DNA from: Arctopsyche grandis
Taxonomy: Eukaryota > Arthropoda > Insecta > Trichoptera > Hydropsychidae
Reading direction: 5' to 3'
NCBI RefSeq assembly: GCF_051622035.1
Contig: NC_135360.1
Location: forward strand, 15,318,501 to 15,382,500
DNA length: 64,000 nt
This document shows positions 47,601 to 59,600 of this stretch, piece after piece (position 1 is the first letter of the stretch; every line of letters starts with the position of its first letter). The notes below the pieces were generated by a model. The model did not search any database. It had not been told where the DNA came from and worked only from the letters and a program-made list of their open reading frames with translations. Made by a program: the position numbers and the translations under genes.

Positions 47601-50600
47601 CAGGCTTACTTAAAGTGCGAGAGCAGGATAGAAGGGGACGAGGTGACGTACAGAGGGTCCTTGTATCCTGCTCGCGCACACGTAAACGATGCTGTGCGAT
47701 AAAAAAATAGAGATTTTCACGGCACGCCACTTTTACTCACAGCTTGTTTTGTCATATAAAGCGGTGGGACGGCGTTCTGGCATAGTTTTTCTTATAACCC
47801 ATACACCCAGTTCATTATTTGATTTAACAGCGCATACATTTTAGATTAATATACATAAGTTGTTAAAAAGTAAACGTTACACGCGCCCCTTTGATGTTAC
47901 TTTGACAAGTAATGTAAAATTTATTTATGAAATAGTAAAAAAGAATGTAATGTTCACATCAAATATATAAATATAAAGAAATAAAAGTGCCAGTGAGATA
48001 AAAGCAGCATTCCTAAAAATTGATACTTTAATTTTTAATAATAATAGTCGCTGTTTTCGCTTGGAATTCGTATAATTTGAATATATTGGTGGTATAAAAT
48101 TTATCGCCGCTTTCATAATCTTAGATCATAGAGTTCTTATGCTTCAATGATAAGTTCCGACCTGCACTAAAAGATTCGCCTTATCAAGATTTATCGTTCG
48201 AATGAATATTTCATATGCGAATTTTAACCCAAAAAGAGCGAGTGCTTTCGTTATCAAATATTAAGAACATCATTATATTATGTGCATATATACAACTTAA
48301 TCGTAATCTGTTTTAAAAATAAGGGAAACGATTTGCTCAAAGCTCGACTTATCACATCTCCTCCTGCGCCACGTGTCGCTATAACTCATTAATCAACTCA
48401 AGAAAACGCACGAGTTACCAATACACACACTAGTTAACTAAATAAATAGACGATTTGACGAGCGATATCGCAATCAACTTACGACGTCAAATACATATCA
48501 CAAAGCAAACAACTTGATAAACGATACCAACGTTTCGAAGTTGTTGAAATGGATAATTATGTGTATGTAGAGTACAACGTTAACTAAAACCACACCCGAA
48601 TGGCAGTTTCGCTGATTTTACTCGATCCAATCGACTACACCTCTATTCGCGTGGGGAGGTCACGTCAATTCTGTTCAATTTGAAATACGATTCCGATTGT
48701 GCAATTTCGTCGAATATAAAATCTAGGAACGGTGTCCATTACATAGGAAAAAGCGTTGGCGTTCTCCTCGAATGGGAATTGGGGATGTTTACATTGTTAT
48801 GAATATATCATGCTAATCAAAACATAATCATTTGTCAGCGAAGGCTTCGATGAGTATAGAATAATAAAGTAAACATCATTATTGGGTATCCGGTGAAAAC
48901 CAAATTCAAACAAACTACATACTACTTATGGACTAATATCTAACAAGTTTTCAAATCGATTGAATGTTTTTCTTACCCTCTAAATATATGTATATGCATA
49001 TGCTAGGGTTTCTGATTTTTCAGAGATTTTCAATTCCCGAGACACAGGACGGATCTCGTGATCATTCCCGGGATTCCCAGGATTCCGGGGCATATGATGT
49101 ATCCATTTTTTTTTATCAATATTAAATTTAATTATTTTTAAAAAGTAAACAATGTATCTATTTGCTGGATAAAGTGTAATAAAATAAATTTATTTGAAAA
49201 AGCTTCTTAAAAATATTTAAATGGGAATCCTAAAGCCTATTTCTAGATTTGGCACAAATTTCCAGCAATGGAAAAAAACTCTTTCAGTTTCGGTCGTAGT
49301 TGGTTTTATAGTTATAAGGGACGAAAATATTTTTTTTGTCTTTGATAAATCCTTTGTTAATTCTTCATTTACGGTCAAACACACAATTGTCTCATCTTCA
49401 TCAGAATCTAAAAGGGTTTCTTCCATTGTGGAATCCACTGGATGTATATTATACATTCGCCTTTATTGAACCAATTAAAGATCGTTTTGATTGAAATATT
49501 TTTCCCGGGATTCGAGATAAGAAATCCCGGGACATGGGACATCAAAAATTCCGGGGCGATCCGGGCAGAAACCCTAATATAAACGACCTAGACAAAAACA
49601 TAGTTATCTCATTATAAATATCAGCCAAAAATGTATTTAATATAATCGTGCGTGAACTTTAGTAGGTCAATTAGCTTACGTTTAGTCAAAATATTTATAG
49701 AAAATGATAAATAGTCGATTTTAATTTTGATATGCAGCTCACATAAAATCTAAAAATAAAATTGAGCAGATGGTTTGAACAATGTTAATAACAAATAATG
49801 GTGGTAGTTTAAAATATCATATCAATGGGAGAGAAGAGGAATTTTTTTAGAATGAGGATGGAATAGCTTGAGTTTGCACTATCTAATGTACCACCTTATG
49901 TATGGTCAAGTCCAATATTTAAATATCTTTTAAAATGGATCAGACAGTATGCAGTCAGTACGCAGCTGCAAGTAACTACATATAATTGGAATGAACGAAC
50001 CTAAACAAATCACTTCTACAAATGCCAGAGAAAGAGCATTGTTTGAGAAAAACAGCGAATTGTATAGAATAACCCGCCAAAGTAACTGGAGGCAATCAGT
50101 TAAACGGGACTGAATTGAATTTTAAACGAACAATAACTAGAGAAAACGAATCATACTCCAATTCAATCAAGTTATTTTACAAAAAAAAAAAAACACGGAA
50201 TGAGTGCAAACGCATCGCTGCTCCCAAGTTTAATTGGTAGAAATGTCGGTGTTATTTTAAAGGGCACATAAGGTCGCGACCCAAAAGGTTGACGAGAGAG
50301 ATTTGTCAATCGGTGCCGCGACGTACCAATTAGCGTCAGTGAATGGACTGACGGTTAAGGGGTTATTCAACGGTCAAGACCCGTGAGACCGGAAGCAGAG
50401 CACTCTCGACGACGGTAAATCATCGCTAGTCAAATGCGAAAAGGGAGATAAAACGAAAGGGGAGATCCAGAGACCAGATGAACTTGGCATTCTTTTGTTT
50501 GTCGTGAAACGAAGACGGAAGTCGCCGGAACTCTTTCTTTTTAGTTTCGGTACCGACATGTGGAGCGATGACGCGATACTCTTATTCGAGTGCTGCAATG

Positions 50601-53600
50601 ACGTATTCGCAAGTCGAATTACATGATTTAGGTATTACGAAGGCGATCAATAAACGAGAACAGTCCACTTTTTACACTTGTTTGTCCAATTCGTCCCATT
50701 AGATAGCGTGCCAAGTTTGGCAGTTCTGCGCTGGACAAACTGACGACGGGTAAACATTTGGACAAAGTCATATTTGATTGTATCAATATAATTGATCGAC
50801 TTATTTTTCCTTTCTTTCTAAGCAAATAAAATTCGGTTAAAGTTGAGCGAAAATAAGATATCGATTATTATGGCTGTACATAAATAGTCTGCTATTTTAG
50901 GTATAACTAATTACGTTATTTTTAAACGTACAATTTTATACAAAAAGGTAGAAATATATACATAGTTACTTATTCAGCAACTATGTAAATACAAAAGGAA
51001 ATGTAAACCAAAAACAAGATGCGACATCTCGACTACTGGAATTTGAGTTATAACCGGAAGATGATAGACAGGAATGCTTCAGATTGTATAGAAATGCGAT
51101 ATATATATATTCCGATTATCTGATGAATGTGTATTAGAGAAGAGTTCTCGAATAATGCCCCAAGAATATGTTGAAAATACGGACAATGGAACAGTTCTTC
51201 TGGCAATAGAATACGATTTTCTCGATTTCTTTTGCATCCTCGCGAATACAATTTGAGTAAGTATTAAGTCTGAATGCCATTTATTTGAATCAAAACCACA
51301 ATCACTAAAGGCAATGTGTAGAATACAATGGATGAAAGTTGCGCCAAATAAAATCTAATGGTGAAAGGTCGGCTGTAAATTTTAAGATGGGTCTATATAA
51401 AAAAAGATCTAACATAATTATACATATGAACATACTTTTAGGCAAAAAATTTGGTTAATAGCTTTTGCCTAGGTACTCAATTTGTTTTTATATTGTACCT
51501 TACCCCCTGTGCAATGTACATTAGCTTTATGGCTTGATATTGAAGCTATTTTTGATTTATTTTCACCGATACCTTTTGTATATTACAGGGTATACCTTAT
51601 TTTTTCGCTGACTTTCGTTAGTGTTGCCATGTAGCGTATGAGAATTATATTATATGGCAATTCATGCACGATGTCGCCGTTCAGTCACGACGCTCCAGGT
51701 ATGCCATGTTTATTGTCGTTGTTTTGTATGAAAAAGTCAATTAGCTGCTGTATTTTCCACAAATAAATTCAGAAAAACATTTTTCATGCCCCTTTAATGT
51801 ACCTACCAAATAAAAGAATTCCACAAAAAAATGCTTACAGTCTGAAGAGGTTGAATATTCATGTGGGTTGAACCCGTTTTGTAGATATCCATTAAATCGA
51901 AAAATATCTTGAAATCTGAGGGCATTGCTTACTGAATTAATTCAGAATCCAACAAAAACATAATCGAATCGTTTCTAATCAACGGTAACAAAAAAAATAT
52001 GGCAGAAAACACTATCATCATTATCTCATTTCCAATAAATACGGACTTTCCCAAAATTAAACGAACGTCATTCCGTGAATTAATCGCAGCGAATGTTTAA
52101 AAGCGATTCGCAAATTGCGCACAAAAGAACTGAGCGAGCAGAACGAACAAAGTTTCAAGAGTGGCACACATAAAAAACAAACCCCATGAGAACAATCCCC
52201 ATTCCCACGACATGGTGCAAGTTGAAAAATTGACGTTCGTGCAAAATTTCGACTTTATGAGAACTCGTAAAATTCAAATACACCATTGGTAGGTAGAAGG
52301 CACACAGAGAGTAAGTATGCCACTATACAAGCACACCGGTGGCGAAGGGGCCGAAGAGTTAATCAGTGCAAAGGAGGGTAGAGTTTTGAATTGGGGCCTT
52401 TTCGGTAAATATTTGTGTCGTAAAATGCGGTCATGTTCGCCAACGTTCCCTTTCGCGTTCCGAGTGGATGGGGTGGGTGGGTCGGGGGTGGTTTGGGGTG
52501 GATGCTGGGTGGGGGTAGGCTGGCCTTATCGATCCAGACACCCGCGGGGCTGCAGGCTTGCGCCCCCACCCTCGCATAGACCACACAATGCAACCGAAAG
52601 TCACATTTGTTATGTTACGGTCGACATGTGAGAGGAAAATACCCCTAGGTACGGTGGGTGGTGGTAGGTGGACTGAATCGGGTGTACCCTCTTCAAAACA
52701 ACATTAATCCCATATCAGCGAAATAGGTCAAAGCGAGGTAGTATTCCCGTATCGAACCGTTCAAGTTTCGGGTATGCCGAAATTGTAAACGCAACTTGGA
52801 ATCAATTTGTTGCCTGGATTGTTGTTGTGATTCTACATACTAATGTATGCAGAAACGACAACGGTACAAATTGGCGTTTTAACAACATGTAAATTAGCAA
52901 CGTTTTAAAGAATCCACACTGTAAACAAAGAATAATGAACCGCGTGATATCATTCTTGAACTGGATGAGTTCATGAGAATATATTCGCATTGAATTTCAA
53001 ATAAACAATTAAAAATAAGCATGTTTATCTTAATTGGTGCTGATAGACCAGAAGCAGTTACAATAAAATGAGTTTTTTTTAACCAAATTCGAAACATCAA
53101 AATAGACAGACGACTACTACTACTACTTCTAATACTTCTTGAAAGCTATTTCACTAGATTAGTTATGCAAAAATTATTCAACCCACACACTAATAAACTG
53201 AAAGCAATATTGCCTGTTCAAATCATCTTCATAGGGTTGGGTGGTAGAATCCGTGACGTTAAATTTAATAAAATGTTTACTATTAGATTAGCCATGTTTA
53301 AGCGGTTTGTATTACCAATACCGAGCGAAGCCGGGTAAAGCCACTAGTATTTTATAAGTATGCATTTACATTCGTGAAGTTTATTAAAAAATTACTTATG
53401 TAGTTTGGATCATTGATTTCTAATTAAAGTCAATGTCATTATAGTCTGTTTTGAGAGAGGAATATCTTATGTTTAGGAAGGAAGCTTCCAAGAAAAAAGA
53501 AGATAGATCCAAAAATTGGCAAAATAAAAGCAGATCAAGAAAAATTTCTAACAACAATACATCACTTCTGTGTAGGAGTTCGATTCAGATATTTGAACTA

Positions 53601-56600
53601 AGAATCTTTGAATAATAAGTAAGCAAAAAGGCGGGAGGTATTGAATACGCTGAAAGGATCTATCGAACATTCAACACAATTAAGAATGTATTTTCATATT
53701 TTATTTTAATAAACATATACCTCAGTGTCTTCACATGTTACCCCAATATGACACTGTAGCCAGATAATATGAGGTTGAGATCTTCTAATAAGACCTATTA
53801 AATTAGAATTTTGATTGACTTTGCCGTGAAAGAAAGGAAAACAACAATGGAAGTTTCGATCCTTTGTGACGTGAGCCCACCGAAAAATTCCCAATTCAAA
53901 GATGGCTCAATCCGCCTATATATGTATCAATATCAATTTTGAAATCAAATGAGTCAAACCGTATACTGTAACGATTGCTTATCAAAATCTAAGAATTTGC
54001 CTATCGATTACTACTCGATTCATACACACATTGGAAAATGTTGATCGTTCGTTTTAAAAACAAGCTCACTTCATAGACGGAGCTGAAGAAACTGAAATAG
54101 TAGGTTTTGGATCTGCCTGCAAAATTCCAAGAAGCGTATCGGTTCACCGTGCATCATCATCATCAGCATCCGATGAATCTCGGAATAGCTTGGCATCCGC
54201 CCATTGGGAAAATGGCATTTTTTCAGGCACACATGAACAGACAGCCACCAGATCAACAAGCTACATGGAATGTACGCGCGCGCACCACAGTCGCGGAACA
54301 TCTGCTACATAACGTCGTAAATGCGAAAGCCGTATTGTTTTCCACTTTTCTTTTCTGGACGCCATCGATCGATCCGGTTCATTACCGGACGGACGGCAAC
54401 TATAAATTTTCATCTTCTTTGGCAGACCGCGTCGAGACAGCCCATTTTCACTTTCCCTAAGAAATTTTCCGCACAAGATCCTATCCAACGGTATTTTATT
54501 TCAAACTCCACCACATCGACCCAAGACGGAATGTCGTCAACCGTCACTACAGTTAAAAGTTAACTGTGATGACTAATTGCCTTTAACTCTTTTAACCTTA
54601 GGATTAACAGTAATTCGAGCTGGATGCGTCTTACTAATAACCTAAACTAATACTTCAGCAATTAGAGTATTTACAGATGCAACAAAGGAACGGAAAAACC
54701 TCGCTAGTCGCAGAATCCTATTCAACAGCGGTCGACAATTTATTCAGCTAAATTTTGGATCCGTCAGTTGTATGAGTTTTATAACTATCAGCACGTTTTC
54801 ATACAGTGTACAACAAACCTGATCTATTCATTTCGTTAATGTATATCACAAATTTCCATTTTTTTAAGACAAGGGCCAAATAATAACATTTTAAAAACTA
54901 TAATAAATGAAATGGTTCAGTTTCTATGTACATTTTTTCAGACATAATAGTCTCTAGTATTTCAGACAATTTAAGGTTTTGTAGAGATTTGTTGACAAAA
55001 GCTGGCACATTTTGGTCATCTTTATATTTGTTAAAATAACACTGAGCAACAAAAAATCGCGTTTTTACTGACCGGAGCTGAGACTAATCAATCTTTGCTA
55101 AAAAAAGACCCATTGAATTCGAATATGACAATGATTTCTGTTGGCTTATTCTCATTTAAGAGACACGAGCGTTCAATTTTTTTACAGATTTTTGGTTTTT
55201 GCAGACTTTCATTCAAAATCTAGTATTGCTGTGCTAAAAGTGAATATTGGAATCAATAGTCAGATGTTTTTTCTATAGATTGTGAATTTTTGGTTTCAAA
55301 TATTTATATATTTTATATTCAAAAATATTTTTTTTTTCATGCTCAGTGTAATTAAAACAAAGTACTTAAAAACGTTTTCTATAGGTATAATATGAATAAA
55401 AAAACTACTTATTTGATACCGAATCCGAGTATATAAAAGTCGACCACTGTTATAAAATTTAAAATAATCACTAACATTACATATATTTACCATTTTTTCC
55501 TATTATATTCGTAAGCACCCAGCAACCTAGCACTATTATTTTAATGTTTAGATAGAGTTAAACAGTCCCATGCGAATATCGAGGTTTAACCGCATTTCAT
55601 CGAGCTAAAATTGTATTATTTATGTTGGAATCCATCAGTGGAAGGTCTCCAGCGCGAAAGTCGGAATATAGGTCACGCAGCTTCGGTACATTCATTGCAC
55701 ATTCGGACGGGTGGTTCGATCCTTTAGAACAAAGTGAGCAGACAAAGGTTGGTGTCTGGCGATCAGGAGACGTTTCGACATTGGTGTATTGGAACAAGTG
55801 TGGAACAATAAGTTTGATTCGGTGTGTGTTTGTTGGGTGGGCGGCGCAGAAGGAGAGTGGTCGGTATCGATCGCGCGAAGTCTACGGCCACCTCTGAGTT
55901 TGGGGCTCGACGGGGGCGCCTGTGGGGTCACCGGGGCGGTCGGGGGGCCCGGAGGATGCGTGGGGGCGACTGGGGGGACTCGCGAGGGGCGGATGCCCTG
56001 GATGAGGGTCTCGCGCCGCGGCCGGTGCTCGCGGTCCGACGGTGCGCCGGGAACTGGACCCGGAGGCGGCCGCCGCCTGCGCCCCCAAAAACCCACCCCC
56101 GACAGGGTACGACCCCCGAAACCACCCCCTGTGACGCGAGTCGACAACCATGCTCCGTAATAGCGCCCCCATAAAACTGTATCTCAAGTTGGCGACGTAA
56201 ATTTTGCTTTGCATTGTGAGTTTAGCGCATTGTCAACGCGAATGCTTGCACCCACAGGAATTCCATTTCACTTTCTGCTCTAAGAAGTGAGGATTCGCGG
56301 TTGACGATGAGCCATATAGGAATTTATTTTAAAAGTAACCAACAGAAGTGGTTAGCATATAATGCTTTGAGCAGAGTGGTCACTGGTTCAAATCCCGTTG
56401 GTTTTTGCAGGACAGATCTTGGATTTGTGAAACTCCAGGTCGATCGTTTCCTTTGAGAGTTTGCCAATTTATCTGATTTTCATTGAAACGGTTCCAACTA
56501 ATTGGCAACCTTACCCATTTCACGCAAAATCTCGAATTTCGCTGATTTGTTTAAAATGCTGCAAATTTATAAATTTGACAAACTGTGTCTCGTTGGATAT

Positions 56601-59600
56601 GAATTGTTATATATTTATTTGTACAATAATGATAATATTTGTATCAAATGTACAATGTTTCTGGCCAAGAAGGTTAATTGGCGTTACCTGTTAAGCCTTC
56701 CTGGTATAAATTAAAGATAAAATAAAATCTCAATCAGTCAGTGGCGTATGTCCCTCGTTGCCTTTAAATTTTCAAATTCTGCTATCATATATGTATATTA
56801 AAGACAATTTCAATTTCTGAGCTTCGTTCGCTAAGTCTGGATTGACCGATTGAATTTCTTCTATAGTCGAATCCATATCACAAGACACAATAAAATAGCT
56901 TGTAGTCAACGACGACTTATCGAATTTTGGGATGTAAATAAAATATTAGTATACGAGCCGTTATATTTGAAAGTGGCAAAAGTCCACTTTTCTTTATTTT
57001 GAGAAATATCTCGAAAAAAATTTTCGAGATATTTCTCTCGACCAAAAGGCGAAATAAAACTAAAAAGAGCCTTGTAAAAATACTGGTGGCCTGTAATAAC
57101 GTTTATTCTGCTTTTCCGAGATTCTGGACATATCGAATTAAAATAAGTGATAACAATTTGTGAATTAAGTCAAACAGAAATAGTGTTTTTGGAAATGAAA
57201 ATTGGACTTCCGCCACTTTCAAATATAACGGCTCATATATCGAACGCATAAAAATCATGACAATTTATGAGATTTTTCTACTACATACTTCATGTAGTAG
57301 AAAACCATTTTCAGTCTTTTAAATGTGTATATTTTCGCTAAGCTTATATCTGAAATGAATCGGATTCGAAAACCGTAATTTTTTTATTTAGTTAAAAACT
57401 TTTTTACTATAAAACGATACCCAAAATTAAACCTCTTTCTAAAAATATCGTTAGCACAACTTCTAAAGGATATGAATGCCCACCCTGTGTATTTAAATAT
57501 TTTGAAACTTAGCGGAAGCGGGAATTATTGTAGCGATGTTGCAACGCGGATTCCATAGAATTTAACATTTTAAAAATTTTGCGTTTCATGGAATGAACAC
57601 TTGGACACATATGTATATATGTATTCTTGTGACTTTAAATATTCGTATGAACAGTCATAATGGGCATGTAAAATTTGATTTAATTGGCATAAATAATTCG
57701 TCACTTTCTTTATAATTATGTCCGTAATTAATTGAAAAGCCTAATCGTTGTGTCATTCTTAACAATGCAGATAAATTATGTGAATATTTTTAAAATTTTA
57801 TACGCAATTACTTGGTGAGTAATTTCACTTTCACACCTACACACGTATGCATTGTCATTGTTCAAATAAATTCTTCTCCAAATAACTTCGGTGTTTACAT
57901 TACGTAATATAAGGAATTAATTAAGAATTGCAATGCGGCTAAATGGCGTATTGCACAAATATTTACATACATTCTCAAAAAAAATCCAAATTGAGCAGAA
58001 TACTAAATAATATATTTTAGCATTTTTATTCAACAGCATAAATTGTACAAACTATTTCACAATTCACAGAAGGAAATATCAAATTCCTCATAAATAAATT
58101 ATGTTACATATTCCGTATAATTTATGAAAAATTCTTTATAAATGACGCATAATATACGTAAATTTTGCTTCGACCCAATATGAGTAATGAAGACCGAAGG
58201 TCATACTAATCAATGGTTCACTCGAAACCGTGATTCACTGCGGTTAACTGGAATCGAAGGTTTGTGAGCCCTGGCCAAATCTATGCGCCCTCTTATATTT
58301 CCCAGATATGGAAAGAGAACGAGACGAAAACAAATCAAAGCCCGAAGTAAGGGAGCGAGATAGACAAACTTGGGATACATTTTGAGGAAGGGAATATAAA
58401 AATAAACAATAAAAATGTATAAAACAAAGGAGAGAAACTCAATCAAAAGAATTTCCACGTGAGCGGAATGCACACACACAAAAACTTTCAGCAATGCGAG
58501 AACATCTATGGGAATTTCACGCCGGGCGATCACAGTACCAGACGATTCAAAGCTTCCCAACAATTTAGTACGTCTAGCCGCAATTGGAATAACGAAAAAC
58601 GATTGTACAGTCAAATTTTAATACAATATATTGGAATCCGTAGTGGCGACCTGCGTGAATTGTGCTGGTGCAGTTGATGACTTGGACATCTCTGGTCCTG
58701 CCCTCCAACGCCAACTAGAAGCTTTACCGAATTTGGCAGCTTTTCTAGATTCATCTTCGGGTATTTCAACTTCGTCGATTCTGGACCTGGTTACTAGTGG
58801 TCTTATCCTCTCGGTTGCTCTGTACCAACATAGTGGTAGTCGAAGCTTTGATTTTTCTTCTTCTCGAGTTGGAATGCTAGACTGTCGACTGAAGATTTGC
58901 CTGTCGTCTATTTTGATATCTTCAGAATTCTTTCCGGTGGAAATTCCTAGCACTTTTTTCAGACGGAAAAATCGAGGAGAGCTGTCCGTTTGAGAGCTAG
59001 CGTCTTTTTTAAACATTTTTACTATCGGATTCGGTTGTTTGCTCTTGGGTGAATCTTCAATTTTCGGTCTGGCGGATCTGTCTCCAAAGAGAGTTCTCAT
59101 ACGCACGATTCTTTCCTCAGGAGGGAGTTGTAAGTTTGTATGAGTGATCGGGGGTTCATTTGAAACGACTTTTTTCTTTATAAATACACGTTTGAAACGT
59201 TCGAACCTGTGTATCTCGTTCGATTGATTGGTTGATTGCGAGACGGTTTGAGTGTTTTCGTTAATCCCCAACTGGGATTTGAATTTCTTGAAACGGTTTT
59301 CTGGGACGTTGACGCTTGTCGGGATTGTTTCGATGGTAGCGACGTCAATAGTTGGATATCTTGAATTGACAACTTCAAAATTACTCGATGTGGGATAAAT
59401 GTTGACGGAACTGAGGGTAGCTTTCGGTTCTCTATACCAGTCCTCGTCGCAGTGTATGAAAATATTCGAGTCGCTGACATACTGTCGGCAGTGAACGATG
59501 CTTTGTCGCGCAGGTAGTTGAGAGACATGGTAAGTGCTTTCAAGGGTGTGTATCTTGAGTTCTGAAGGGTAGCCGTACGACGGTTCTTGGTCATGGTACT

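Larger units (their letters stand above)
49577..55038. other. Intronic sequence of the four-TM gene, mostly unassigned
   Basis: Contains the G-rich tract at 52.44 kb and a Helitron-like end at 53.26 kb. Patches of balanced composition at about 50.2-50.8, 52.0-52.7 and 54.1-54.6 kb lack recognised transposons and may be regulatory. Frames of 65-117 codons there show no family signature. Confidence 0.35.

Noticed and set aside
54107..54460. 117-aa His-rich plus-strand frame as a gene
   Set aside because: Overlapping frames on both strands are equally open and none shows a domain; left as possible regulatory intronic sequence.
56338..56410. Possible tRNA gene from perfect box B
   Set aside because: No cloverleaf or acceptor stem closes, and the same head recurs with SINE bodies at other sites.
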